Source: Puffinus mauretanicus (Eukaryota; Chordata; Aves; Procellariiformes; Procellariidae). Taken from it: a DNA stretch of 64,000 nucleotides. Numbering within the stretch: the first letter of the stretch is position 1; each line of letters opens with the position of its first letter. Position numbers and translations under genes: made by a program. The stretch spans positions 700,501 to 764,500 of the forward strand of contig JAJKFH010002781.1 of assembly GCA_023333565.1 (NCBI GenBank), read 5' to 3'. The notes under the pieces are model-generated. The model was not told the origin of the DNA and did not search any database. It worked only from the letters and a program-made list of their open reading frames with translations. This document shows, one piece after another, positions 1-12,421 of this stretch.

Positions 1-436
1 TAGTTTTAATGGTAAAATATGTCACATTCTGGTTCATTGCTACGTCTGCCTTGGATTGTAGAGCCCCATGAGAACCCTTTACCCATATATGGGCTGTATG
101 TAACCACTGATTACTGACAGAGTATCTTTACCTCTAACCTAGGAAAGGTTGCAAAATGTGACAAGACTCTGGGGATGGGCTGTGATGAAAAATAAATAAT
201 ACAGCCATTCCAGGTAATATCTGAAAGCTGCATTGAAATATATATGCATCTAAGTTTCACACCTACATAATTACTGTTTACCTAAATGCCCCCAGCACTG
301 GCTCAGGAATCCAATGGCCATTGTGTGTTCTGAGTTTTTCAATATGCTTCAGTGAGAATGAAAAATTCTTATCTCTGCAATAAAAAAAAAGACATATCTG
401 TGCTGAGGATTGCACAGAAGTGAATACAGTGTATCT

Positions 437-472
437 CCCACCCCAACCCCTCCACCCCTCACCCACCCCCCC
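437..472 (-). other. G-quadruplex-type tract
   Basis: The plus strand is almost pure C with single A or T interruptions. On the minus strand this gives six G-runs of three to seven bases separated by loops of one to four bases, which satisfies the usual G3+N1-7 rule several times over. The complementary strand could form an i-motif. No CpG island or gene start is visible beside it. Confidence 0.6.
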
Positions 473-1193
473 TTTTATTAGTTTCTAACCACCTGTTTCA
501 TGAAGCAGACATAAGCCTCATCTGGTGTTTCACTATAGTGTATGGTGTTTGATATTTTATGAACCAGTTTGCTGTTCACCTGCCCTCTAATCGTTAACTG
601 CAAATATACATTTCTTCAAACAAATGAGGCATTTTACAGGAACACCATGCTGCATCAGCTATCAATTTTGTAGCTGCAGACATTCAAACAAAATTGTCAA
701 GGAACTCAATTCTGTTCCTCCTAGAATGAACATACTTCTTTTTCTCTCAAGTCACTGTTATCATGAGAATTGGAGGGCAGGCAAAGAAGATGAAATAAAA
801 TCCTGGTGTTGCTAAGGAACTAGCCATCTAAGTAAACCGACTGCAGATTATAACAATGTAGTAAGGAAAAAACCACTGCTAATCAGACACATTACATAAT
901 CTTGTTGAATGTTTACATCATTAGCTACACTGCATATTCATACACACATTCTCTGAAGAGGCCACAAGATAGGCAGATCTTAACAGCACCTCATGAGAAA
1001 GGCAACTAATGCATTTTTATGTTCAATTTTATAAGCCAAGTGAACATGGAAATGTGATCACCATCATTTAAAAGAATTCTGTTTATTAATAGTTCTGATC
1101 CAAAGCTCTCATCATTGTTTTTTATTAAAAGTAGGAAAGTAATTGTTAATCATACAATTTCAATCATGAATTTTAGTAAGTGTTGTATCTTCT

Positions 1194-1217
1194 AAAAAGA
1201 CAACAAACTGCACATGA
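1194..1217 (+). repeat. 24-bp exact direct repeat, copy 1
   Basis: This segment starts with five A, then GACAACAAAC, and ends in TGCACATGA. It is identical to 4138-4161. The flanks of the two copies do not align. Confidence 0.6.
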
Positions 1218-2372
1218 CAACTTTGCCATCTGTTTTGTATGGAATGACAATCTGATTTTTTTTCCTACTCACCACAAATTCAACAGCCCCTGTCCTTCTC
1301 CAAACTGTGGATCTTTCAGTCAACCCAAATTATACTATTATACTATGCAAATACATATAGACATACAAACACAAACCAACAGACCTACATCCACAAAACC
1401 ATGTCATTCAAAAACAGAAAAGAAGTAGCCATCCCCTTAAGCAGAAATATAGGTATACTGAGAAGAACCCTCATAATGACGCTCTCACCAGAAAAAGACG
1501 AGATTCACCCAGTATGGATATTCCAGGAAAATTGTCTGCATCAATGAATTAGCCACCCGGATATGACACAAGGACATTATTCTTTAATGTTTAAACTGGC
1601 ATCCCTAAGGATGTCTAGACAGGCTAAATAGAACATTCCACCTGCCAACAAATTGGAGCAGAGTATGATCATGAAGGACAGCAGTTTAAAAGAAAAACAA
1701 TAAAGTGTTCAATAGAAAATTAAAATCATTTTAATACAACAGATCCAAAGAGTAGGATATCCTACTCTAGTAGGTTAATTATTGTTATGACACCTCTAAT
1801 TTTAACTTAAAATTCGATTTCACAATTTCAAATGAACATCAGAATTTTGCAGATATTTTCCCTCTGCAACTTTATTCATTAGACATTTCCCTTTCAATTT
1901 TAATTTTGTACTTTGGCTGTAATTAATATTTGTGCAATGAGACATAAAAAAAATCATTACATTAGTGCTATGGAAGTATTCCAGTAGGAACATAATACAC
2001 CTGAGTCTTTTATAAAACATTTTGATATGTGGATGCCTTAAAATGATGTAGTTATTAATGAAGATACTACAAATCTTAAAATGCAGGATCTACTGTACAT
2101 ACGTTCATCTTCTGATTCAAAGTGTAAAACAATAACAGTAATAATATCTATTTCACGTGTGTTAATGAGTATATTTTCATACTGTGGTTTTTTTTTTGTT
2201 TTTAAATGCAACTTGTTATAAACATGTTTTTTGGAGTGTAGTAGGAGAGAAAACATGTGGTAAGATTATACTAGCAATACCAAGGATTGATCAAGTTAAA
2301 CATCTATGCACATTTAAAAAGTAATCATTCACAAATGACAACATTTTAAGGATCTTCTCTTACTCAGATTAA

Positions 2373-2432
2373 GAGAATCATAAAATTACTGGATAATTCC
2401 AGTAGTGGAAGGGCCCTCAGGAGGTCATCTAG
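2373..2432 (-). mobile_element. Very old CR1 3' tail fragment
   Basis: Read on the minus strand, this resembles the terminal part of CR1 elements: CTAGATGACCTCCTGAGGGC, then CCTTCCA, then a TTTATGATTCT end. Compare the tail at 56845-56891. It is short and diverged, and no upstream CR1 sequence is visible to the right. Confidence 0.55.
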
Positions 2433-5400
2433 AAAGCAAGATACCTTTACTTTTAGCTTCAAATTTTAGGCATAGGTATTTGAGAATGAAATCTTATTTA
2501 CAAATCCTGTTAGAATGGCAGAACACATTATTCTGAATTTGCTCCTTTAATAACATTATTTGATCTCAACTCCAATTTTTCCTAAAAGTATAATTGAGCA
2601 TCCTTCACCAGACTTTCTTACAGAATATAAAATCTTTGTTCTCCCCTAGATAAAATTATTGCACCCAATATATACATACCATAATACAGGAATACTATTG
2701 TGTATTGTGCAAAATAAAGGAGAGATTGTGCTTCTGTTTAAGATGAAATAGCAAATCCCATTTGGCTTCTCAGTTTGGCTTGTTTCTTAAGATCGATTGA
2801 CATTTTCTACTTGTTTGGAAGTGGTCTCCTCCTCTTTGCCTGTAGGTGGTCCCTGTGAAGCAAATCATCCTGCAGCTTTTCTTTCTGTGAATGCATCTCT
2901 CTACCTATAAGCATATCTTCCTGACATAACTCTAAGACTTCATATTTTAGTCAAATCTGTTTGACAATCATTTTCTGAAGTTATAAGAGTGGTCATATGT
3001 CAACAGAAATGGAAAATATGAACACACATGTTCTGATAATCCAAACTATTTAACTTTGGCTGTCAGATTAGAGTGCACACATATAAAGTCAAATTGGACC
3101 TGCATCCTGAGGCTTTGCTATTTCCTACCAAAACACCTGAGGAAAGCAACTTGAAAACTGGGTGAGAATGGAAGATCAACAAGCTATACAGTTCTGTCTC
3201 TATTACACAATAAAATGAGCACTGTTATCTGATGTGACACTCAAGATAAAGACTTGTTGATAATGCAAAATGCATTTCTTTCAATTAATACAATAACTGT
3301 GCCCAGATATTCTTTTTGGGAACTCAATTTCACCTCTCCACTGGATGTATGAGCATATCCAGTCTCAGCACCATATTCTGCATCATGCTCCATACTGTTA
3401 TGCAGAATAGCAAAAGATATTCTGCTGCTAATGAAGAGATGTACTTAGAGGAGGATTCATGGTTATAGCCTGCAGGCAAGAAAACAACATTAAAAGTAAA
3501 GAGTGTCATTTAAACCTTAAGGGTTATTTAAGACTGCTGAAGTAAAATTACTTTAAAGGGCTGAGTTAAGAACTATGGTTATAACGATGTAACTTAAAGA
3601 TATTTTTCCTAAAGTGATTGCGTGCTTATTTCTGTCATCTTTCCCAACCCATTTCTGTTTACTTCATAAGACTCTATAAATGATTCTGGCAATTCAGTAA
3701 AAGCTAAACCTTGTAGCATGTAAAGCCTGAGTATTTTCCCTTGATCCAAGCTTCTGGTAGAAATAATTCCAGTATAACTTTTTTTTTTCTTTTCCCCAGA
3801 GCAATGTGTAAACCAAATAAAACCTCAGGAGCATTGAACACCTTAATGGAAAAGTAGTAGTACTTTTCTCAGAGAAATTGAAATTAATCCGTTTATCAAC
3901 AGCTCTAAATTAAGTGTCCACAGGATGCCTCTGGTTCCAGGCAATGGCAAGGCTCTCCATGGACCAAATTCCTCAGCATCCAGTGTTCACCTCTCTTGGG
4001 AGACTGGGTGGGATGGTTCTTGGTGTGATTCAGTATGGCTGCTCCTACTTTATTCCTGAAAAGGAATTCTTTTTGGTGAAACAGACAGACATTTGAAATG
4101 TCACTTGCATAAACATATGCTTTCTTTAAGCTTTAAAAAAAAGACAACAAACTGCACATGAGAAACCCAAACAAAAATACCAACCACCAAACACACATGT
4201 AACCACATTCCAGGTCTAAAATCTTCCCTTTCTTCTGGCTTACCCCTTGCAGGGATGCCCTGCTGCATGAAATGAGCATTAAATGTAGAGGCTGGGAAGA
4301 AAGCTGAGGAACTGCAAGACTGATTGTAACAAGCTTTGTTTTCCTACAAGCTCAGACTGCAAAAAAATTCTGGGATGCTGGAAGTTAAGCAGGTTGCAAA
4401 GATCAATAGTGAGGTTGTCTTCCACAGCAGAGCTCTTGGAGCCCCAGCAACTAGGTAAATCAAACTGCAGCTCCCAGGTTGCCCTTGAGAGTATTCTCCA
4501 GAACGGTAACTTCAAAACAGTGGGGAGCAACTAGTGCAATCACTGATCTGCAGTGTTAAGTTTTCATGGATTTTCACTTTTCTCTCTCTTTTACAGAAAA
4601 AACAATTAAGAGTCTACAGGTTCTTTCATCGCAGTGAAATTTGTTTCTCTCTTTTTTTTTTTTTTTTTGGCTTGTGTATTCATGTTTTCCCAAAACAAAT
4701 TTATTTCTCTGCTTTCTATTTTTTTTCCCTGTAAAACCTGTCATTCCTTGGTACCCCATTTCTCACTTATTTATATATGTATTTATTGGTAGTTACACTA
4801 TTTTGAAGGAAAAATAACAGACTACAAGATGGAGCATTTCCACTCTTGGGGAACAAGGGAATCACAGGAGAGCTGATTCTACAGCATCCTGGACCATACG
4901 GTTGGTCCTGTAGAAAGACTCCTGGTTTTCTCATCGTTTGGGAAGGGCAGCACCAATGTGCTCAACAATCAGCAGAGTTAATCAAGATCTTAGCTCTTCC
5001 AGTGTTAAGAGAAATGTGGTTTCAGAAATGGAGCTGTAGTGGGGGCAGTAGTGGGACACTTTTGCATAACACACATTACTGCTGTGTTGGAAAGTTTTTT
5101 GGGCAATAAAGATGAAGAAATAAATTCTAATATCTTCTTATATTCCCTTGCCAGCAGTGCTGTCTTGTTATGCATGAATTTCTTCCTAAGCAGCATGCTT
5201 CTTCAGTTCCACTGGCTGGCACAAGCTGTCATTCTGACTTATTGCTGTATCAAAAGACTACAAATATCCCTTGCAGGATATATCCTTTCAGGATATTTGC
5301 CCTGAAAATATCTTTTTGTAAAAAATACTCTAAAGACAAAATAAGACAAATTACTCTCAGACATAAAAACATTCCTTTAAATGAATAGAAAACCTATTTA

Positions 5401-5738
5401 AAGTAAATTAATACTTTCACCGAAATGCCTATGGATTTATTTCCCCCCCAACACCAATAAGAGCAGAGGTGATTGAAGCACCCAGGTGCAGTGGGATACT
5501 TTCCAGTGGGCTGAGGACAACTGCTGCACTACAGGAAGGAGGGGAAATGGGAGCCGTTCTCCATGCAGGATCTCCACGCTGCCTCTCTCGCTAGCTGGTG
5601 TGTGTGGGTAGTGATGGCCTGGGTACTGGCATCTTCCATTATTCTCCCATATGAAGGTCTTAATGTGGTCACTGCTGCTACTAATACTTCACAGCCTGTG
5701 TCTTTTTTGCTTCCTCATGGCAGAAATGGATTTCCTCG
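2433..5738. other. Non-coding DNA, no gene recognised
   Basis: Single-copy-looking, AT-rich sequence. It has pyrimidine-rich stretches around 4575-4735, including a run of about 18 T near 4651. The antiparallel short frames there come from low-complexity sequence. The second copy of the 24-bp repeat is at 4138-4161. Confidence 0.55.
4138..4161 (+). repeat. 24-bp exact direct repeat, copy 2
   Basis: Identical to 1194-1217 and in the same orientation, about 2.9 kb away. It follows a short A-run. The similarity stops at both edges, so it is not part of a longer visible duplication. Confidence 0.6.
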
Positions 5739-6107
5739 TCATCTGGAGGAACATTTTAGAAATGAGGTAAAAAAAAAGATGGCAACCCTTTGAAGCCCTC
5801 TGAACTGCTGAAACAGGAGGCTACTGTGGGTGTTGCTGCGGGTAGACAAGTAGGAAGCCAGGAGAGGCAGAATGAAAAGAAGCAGCATAAGACGCCATTG
5901 CTGTACGTGCCAGGCAGCTGGGGCCTTGCCCTCCTCCAGCAGAAGCGAGGACAAACCAGCAGCAGCAGAAGCCAAAGAGGGAGGGAGGGGAGCCAGGGGA
6001 ACCAGGGCTGGGCAAGCGCTGCAGGGCAAAAAGGCCTGAGGTACGGCTCTGTAGATAGCCGTGGTCAGGAGGTGGTTTAGGGCTCCCCTCAGAAGCTGAG
6101 CTGCCAT
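5739..6107 (-). other. Unrecognised 122-codon frame in a GC-rich island
   Basis: I do not recognise the protein. The frame opens at 6107 with an ATG in a strong context (A at -3, G at +4) and reads MAAQLLRGALNHLL at the start. The middle is rich in Ala, Leu and Pro, with hydrophobic stretches near residues 25-60 and 70-86, and it ends KCSSR. The DNA between about 5810 and 6105 is clearly more GC-rich than its surroundings and rich in CAGCAG-like runs, which by itself lengthens open frames. The opposite strand also carries a frame at 5790-6080. It could be a first exon, a retrocopy or chance. No CR1 or LTR similarity is visible. Confidence 0.2.
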
Positions 6108-9100
6108 CTTGCCTTAAACGTAATTTTTCCCTTCATAGCCTGAGGGAAAGGAAAAAAATATACTTTTTGTGAGTCAAATCAGTGGACACAATCAGCAAGC
6201 TGAAATCTAGCATGCCTGTGATAGGAGTGGGTAAAGAAAACAAGGGGTCCCAGAGCACTGCCAGACAGAGAGCAGACAGAGCCTGCTGGTACTCGGACTT
6301 CAAAAAAGCCATGCACTAATTTTTAAGCAGGTGGAAACAGATGTGAGTAGCACTCGAGAGCAACCAGGCATTACACTGAGCTGTTATAAAATAATGACTG
6401 GAAGGCAAAAATTTTGGCAGTGCTGGTTGTGAAATTTCTCCTTGAAAATAGCTAAAGCATAAAGCATTGGCTGTTTGTTCCTAAAATCCTGTCTCCCTCC
6501 CAATGTCTTTTGTCTTGAACCAGAAGTGCAGCAGACTTCAAACACAGGCTCCAGCCACTTTATTTTCTGCCTGGATTAAAGATAAAAATATAATTATTAC
6601 AAATCCTGCCCTGGAGATGGTGCCAGTTAGTTTGAGGACAAGGTGACTTTGTTACCCCCTTTTTCTATGGAAAGGAACAAAGGATTCACTTAATTAAAAA
6701 TGAAGTCCTTCTCTTAAGGAGATGTATACCTATCTTTGTAAATAAGTAGAACAACTTGGATTAAATCAAGTACATTATCAATGCAAAGGAGTACAGTGCT
6801 CAGTAGTATGTATTGCAATTTGTTTACCATAACCACTTTATATAAAAAATGGATACATCTAAATGTTTGTGCTACAATGCCCCCTCAGCTATTACCTAAT
6901 TAATGTTTAGCAACTAGTTATAAGGGAAAACAAAGGACCCTGACAAGCAATAACTTATGTATGTATTTTATCACTCTTTCTAATGGATTATTCCATTAAA
7001 TATTATGAATTAGTCATCTGAAACTGTATCTCTATGAGTTAGGAATGTATCCTTCCTTCTCCTTCCTCCATCCTAACATGGTATCCATTTTCAAGTAAAG
7101 AATTGAGAGATAAAGAGCTCAAATAACTTTCCATGCTATTCCTTTAATGCGAATGAAGTAAGACCTTATTTCAGCTAAGCGTTCAAAATCCCAACCAGTT
7201 TTCATTTGCAGCAAGTTCCTGGAGAACAGTCAATGCTAACAGATCCAGGCTGATGTATTTCCACAGGTAAATAACTGCCAGGATATACAAAAGGTTTACT
7301 GTATTCTTGTAATATCTTACTTTACTGACGGTGCAACTGAACATGAACAGTGCATTTGAGCTAACAATGGAGAACTATCTCATAAACCACTATAAATAAT
7401 TGTTGCTTTATCTATATTATTGATTAGTAAGAACTAAGTCCCTAACCTGAATAACGACTAGCTATTACGCTGTGATTTCTCCTTTGTGGCTGAATTCCTC
7501 CCAGCAGCCTAGGTCTATATCTGTCTTATTTTCCTTCAGCACCTCTTGAACCAAAGTAATCTTAGTTGAACTCCGATTCTGATCTTACGTGAATACTATG
7601 AGGTACAGAAGGGCTAAACTACGTGCAAACAGATGCTACAAGGTTGGGAAGTTGCTATTGCAAGACTCACTGGGATGGGGCAATTGCATTCTGGCAGCAG
7701 GAGCTCTCCAGCAAAGCTGAATTTTTATGGAGGTTATCCTCCATTATCTGTGCTTTAGTCTTTCCAGTGGATTATGGTGATTACCAATGACAAAACACCT
7801 TCCTGTGGATTTATGGAATTTTTCCAGAGAGGCTAAATCACTTGAGTTCAGTTCCAGGGCAGCAATATAGGAAAATATAATAATGTTCTACTACTGAGTT
7901 TAAATGGGTAAACAAAAAAAATACTAGTGTTGTCTTACCCTTGTGCAACTGAAGCCTTGGTAAAACAGATGTTCAGATCTGTTCTTTATTTTGCATTTCA
8001 TACATAGGTTTTGCTTTGATTCAGGCTAATAGCTTAAACCATTATTATTCTTATAATGGAGAAATAAAAAAAATGACCAATAAAAAAGGAAAATAATGCG
8101 ATTGCATCAAAAAGCAGGTATGTTTGGTGAATTGCATGCACCACAGAGAACTGAGATGCCCTATACCTTACAAAGAAATTTAGTAAAACCTTTATGCATT
8201 TCCCTGTAAATAATGTCTTTTAGCTATTGAATTTAAAAAGATAAACAAAAACTATATTCTGAATATTATTTGATCCCCCTCTTCAGTGTATATGTACATG
8301 CTACACACATGTAACAATTGATCTGTCAAAAGCCTAAAGGATCTGGGAATACCTAATTTACTAAACATAGGCTGGCCAATCACACTTATTCTGTCAATTC
8401 TCTGTATCTGTTTTGTGGTCATCCTCATTTACCCTTATATGTTTGGTATTGAAATAACAAGCCACCAAAAGTCTTGTGCAACTGTTATGTCTTCCAAATT
8501 TCAGAAGCCACATATCTCATTACGTTACTTTAAACGGTCAGGTTGTTTTGCCATGGTAGGAAAAAAAAATAACCCCCCAAAAAACTAGAAAAAACTAGTG
8601 ATATTAACTTTTTTTTGAGCTTTATAGTGATTTGGGTAAGTTATAAAGCTGTCATTGTTAAAAATATTTTAATAAATTAAGTATTCATCACAATTTTTTT
8701 ATCTTTTATTACACAGGTAAATTTTAGATGTTAGAATGGCAGAAGTGCCACTGATACAGAAAATATACATTTGTTGATGACATCAGTCCCTTAGTTCATT
8801 TATACTGCAAAATGTATTGCCTTGCAAAAATTATGATTGAGTGGGTATCTTATAATAAAAATTCTTAGGCATTTGCTACTTTTATTATTTTAAATAGAGG
8901 CTGGACTTTGTGTTATAAAATGTACATCATTCTCTAAAATTGCTTTCCCTGTTTTGAAAAAATGATCAAGTTAGAGATACCCTTTGGATATTTTTTCTTC
9001 CTTATTCTCTGTTTCTTTTCCTTTCCCTTCCCAAGATGTTTTTTTGCTTTGTATTTTAATTATGAGGGCTTAAAGAATAGTGTATAATAAAAAATAGACT

Positions 9101-9234
9101 TGTTTGCTGAGAATCTATAGACATCTTATGCCATGGCAACAATCTATAAAATAATTGCAGTGTGGATTCACCAGTGGAGTATACTGAAGCTACAGAAAAT
9201 AATGAATTTCCTTTAGTGTTTTAGAGAAAAATAA
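6108..9234. other. Non-coding AT-rich DNA, no feature recognised
   Basis: Apart from short A/T homopolymers I see no repeat family, gene or RNA signal in this stretch. Confidence 0.55.
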
Positions 9235-9501
9235 TTACAAGATCTGGCACTGAATTAATGCTGCAGTCTTAATCATCTCACATCCACCATAAGGTAATCT
9301 TGTCTCAATTATAGATCCAGCTGGAAATGGCTTTAAAGCTAGATTGCTCTTCTGGTCTTTCTTGGCCAAGTGTTGGAACAGAAATGCCTTGACAGCATTA
9401 TTAACAGAAGCATTACTAACATTAAAATGCAGACTATGTAACACTCCAAATGCAACGTACAATGCTGCGTCTTTTTGACTAAAGCCCAAGTTTTGAAGCA
9501 A
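9235..9501 (-). other. Unrecognised open frame, possible exon or pseudogene
   Basis: The frame runs about 96 codons from a TGA near 9523 to a TAA at 9235-9237. It has no ATG in its early part, so the listed start is a TTG. The residues are of mixed, protein-like composition, for example AFGVLHSLHFNVSNASVNN and AGSIIETRLPYGGCEM, unlike the Lys/Asn/Phe-rich chance frames elsewhere. I do not recognise the family. A CTTTAG just inside the 5' part could be a splice acceptor. The upstream edge overlaps a strong hairpin at 9500-9556. A degraded retrocopy or chance are both possible. Confidence 0.2.
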
Positions 9502-9556
9502 GTATGAAATGCTTTTATTTCAGTCTCAGCAAGACTGAGAAATAAATTTCATACTT
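9500..9556. other. 57-nt imperfect inverted repeat (hairpin)
   Basis: The left arm 9500-9510 (AAGTATGAAAT) is perfectly complementary to 9546-9556. After a 4-nt bulge on the left, 9515-9520 pairs with 9540-9545. After a 2-nt bulge on the right, 9521-9526 pairs with 9532-9537. This leaves a 5-nt loop at 9527-9531 and gives 23 base pairs. It could be a small MITE remnant or a foldback transcript. The loop is short for a typical pre-miRNA. Confidence 0.65.
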
Positions 9557-10845
9557 AATACATGAGTACTTCAGTGGTTTAAGGGTGTTCTAGCTAAAAT
9601 GTAATGTTATACTGGGGGTTCCACAGAGATTTTTAAAAATCAGAGCATTCTCCAAACTTGAAGCATTTCAAGTTCTTAATATTTTGTTTTGCAAGGCAGC
9701 TTTCATGAAACATACAATCTTCCTGAAGTATTTTTTCAGTAAATTCTCTGTTTCCACATTTGAGCAATATCATCAGAAAGTTCCCAATATATCTTGCAGC
9801 TCTTTTTGTTAATGAAGGAAGGGCATGAATCGAGTTCGGTGTCAGTGCTCATTTCTCCCTTAGATGTTTCTCTAAAAAAATCTACCCATGCTACTCCTTC
9901 CTGAAACAAGAAGTGTAATAGTAAGTTTCCAATAAGTTAATTATTGTACTTTCCTCCAGTCTGACTTAAATAAGTATTTTACCTTGGTAATTCAATCAAA
10001 AGTCTGCTACTCAAAGCCAAACTATTTCTTCCATTATGTCTAATGCCTTTAAAGTAGCTGCACATGATTTATTTTATAATATTTCAAAAGTTTGTTTGAG
10101 ACCTTCTAGCACACCCTTGGTCACGGTGCCTTTCTTTTATTGTCTTTTCCCTTGCTGCTCTTCTGAGCCTTAAGACTTGATACCTCTTCTTTGTCTTCAT
10201 TTCTCTTTCACATTTTTTAAATAGGTTACAAAGCTTTCTCGACTAAAATATCCAATTGTCTTAAGATTTTGAGTTTGTCAACACTCAGAAGCCCAAATCA
10301 CTTCAAAGTCATGAAGTTTGACCATTCAGTCTTGAGTTCCACAACCATATTTGTCCTACATTTTCTCTGTAGGACATCTCAGTCATTCACTGGGCAGGCT
10401 GCATGGCACTCATCTTTTGAGCAACAATGGAACACTTTCATCCACTTTTTAACTTTTCTTTTACATGCCTGAATTTCAGTTATGTATGAAATTCTATCAA
10501 AATCCGTTCTTTGTTCAGAATTACACACAATGAAAAAGCTTAGGTCCTTCACAAACAATTCCTTTATCTGTGCAGAACATTTGTTATGTTGGGCAAATCC
10601 CATTCTTAGTAAAAGCATGGGCTGCACGGGGCCAGTTCTGTGCTGTTAGTGGATGTGTACACTTTGGAGGCTTAGGTTAGGGTGGTTTCAAAAGTCTTAG
10701 CATTATACCTGTGCTGTGTGTTCAAGCTTGGCTGTATTGTGAGTGCCTGGCTTTTAAAAAATCGAGCTACAGGGTTTCAAGTTGGATCTTCAGACCACAA
10801 ACGTGGTACAGTACTGACTACTTTGAGTGACTGATTTCCAGTCTG
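9557..10845. other. Non-coding DNA, no gene recognised
   Basis: AT-rich sequence with overlapping chance frames around 10269-10627 on both strands. No known repeat is visible. Confidence 0.5.
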
Positions 10846-10922
10846 AGGTGACTGCAACATAGTGTGAATGTACATAAGCTAGTTTTCAGGGAGCTAGCTC
10901 ACCTCTGGGTATCTGTCTATTG
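10846..10922. repeat. Unnamed old interspersed repeat, copy A
   Basis: This segment aligns almost without gaps to 11680-11763 over about 76 bp at roughly two thirds identity. Shared blocks include GACTGCA, CATAG, AAGCTAG, AGCTA and CTCAC, and many differences are transitions. The AGCTAGCT-type core resembles nonautonomous DNA-transposon relics of sauropsids, but I cannot name the family. Confidence 0.45.
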
Positions 10923-11679
10923 CAGCAGCAGAAAGCGCAGTTTGGCATCATCATGTTGTCAGGACTGGTGCCAAGTGCTTGAACTTTGGAAAGCTGAGAA
11001 AAGACTAACAACCTGCATTGGAAAAGGGTAAGCCATATGTTTAATAAACCTGTTTCCACAACATTTACTGACTGAAGAAGAAAATCACACAGCTCACAAA
11101 TGCTTGGATCTGGGAAGCAGTGATTTATCAGGGATGTCACCTGGAGTTGGAGATGGGGCTGGGGTTAGGATGAATAATCTTTTTGAACCAATTTTCTCCC
11201 TTCCCCACTCCTATTGGTGAATGGCAGGCTTTCCTTCTTTTTCACTCAGTCTTGATTTGTCCTGATTTACTTCTCTTATCTCAGCTCCATTGCAAACAAC
11301 ACTAATCTTTACTGTAGAGAGGGAATTGACCATTCCTGGGTAGTTTTACCCTTTTTCTCCTTAGCCTGCTTTTCTTTTCCCAAGAAGAAACCCTGTGCAG
11401 GAGGTTTCTTCTGTTTTGAGAAGAGTAGAAACCATGCCTTTTAACCAATTTTGAAACTTTTTTCAGCCAGTTCAAAAACTAACCCTTTTTCATAAAAGTC
11501 TTTTCACTTTTTCAATAAATCGTCATTTACTTTTTCTTTAGTAGTTTGCTGTGAAAATGCTGACAAACTTCAACTGACTGACCGCAGAACCTTATGATAT
11601 CAAGCATGATGCAACCCAAAAGGGTGGCAGAACGATCAGCCCCACTTACAGCTGCAGGATAAGGGGCATATTTATTCGT
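10923..11679. other. Spacer between the two unnamed repeat copies
   Basis: No gene or recognised element. The flanks of the repeats may extend a little into this region, but the similarity is too weak to follow by eye. Confidence 0.4.
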
Positions 11680-11763
11680 AGGTGCTGACTGCAGCATAGC
11701 ATAAATACACTCAAGCTAGCTATCAACCAGCTAACTCACATATAGGTAACAGTCTAGCTATAG
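11680..11763. repeat. Unnamed old interspersed repeat, copy B
   Basis: Same-orientation relative of 10846-10922, about 830 bp away. Repetitive AGCTAGCT and CTAGCTATAG motifs continue just to the right, so the element may be longer (to about 11840). Confidence 0.45.
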
Positions 11764-12358
11764 GATCAGAGACCTCAAATCAGGGTCACTACACCTGCAT
11801 GACAGCCTTAGCTGACTGACTGCTGGTGAGCGGAGTAAAGTCTGAGAAAGCTTCTTGGCTATAACCATAGCTACTTTCTATCCCAGTTCAGTAAGCAACA
11901 TGTTGCACAGAATGATCAGCAGTTCTGCATATACATCTAGGTAACCTGTGAGACTTTGATTTTGTCATTAAAGAAATCAATCTATCACTTGTTAAGTTAG
12001 TTGATCATAATTTTTGTTTTAGTGTATACAGAAATAGAATAGAAATGTATATACCAAAAGAGTAGAAATGAAACGGAAAAGATGAGGGTTTGATGTACAG
12101 AATTTTCTCCATTTAAGGAGGCTTTTAAAATGCATGCAGACTAATCTGGGTCTGCTTGCAACTTTTAAAAACTTTTAGAATTCCTTAAATGTAGAAGCCA
12201 TTAATCTTAATACAGCTTCCTAAGACATTTCTTCTTCATTCATGCAACTAAGCTTCAAAAAAATAGAAAAAATAATCAAAGTGATAAGTATTTTTACTGT
12301 GACCAAATGAAAAAGTAAGCTATAAAAATGGTGGGGGAAAAAACATGGAAAATAATTC
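11764..12358. other. Non-coding DNA, no gene recognised
   Basis: AT-rich sequence. The first 80 bp or so may still belong to the repeat on the left. Confidence 0.4.
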
Positions 12359-12388
12359 TGGTTGGTTGGTTGGTTGGTCGTTTTTGGG

Positions 12389-12418
<30 letters not shown>
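12359..12418 (+). repeat. (GGTT)n then (GTTTT)n microsatellite
   Basis: About five GGTT units at 12359-12378 are followed, after a short interruption, by five to six GTTTT units at 12385-12418. Confidence 0.85.

Positions 12419-12421
<3 letters not shown>

Larger units (their letters stand above)
1..2372. other. Non-coding AT-rich DNA, no gene recognised
   Basis: The short open frames here have no recognisable protein features. The only structured pieces are a C-rich tract at 437-472 and one copy of a 24-bp exact repeat at 1194-1217, both listed separately. Confidence 0.6.
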
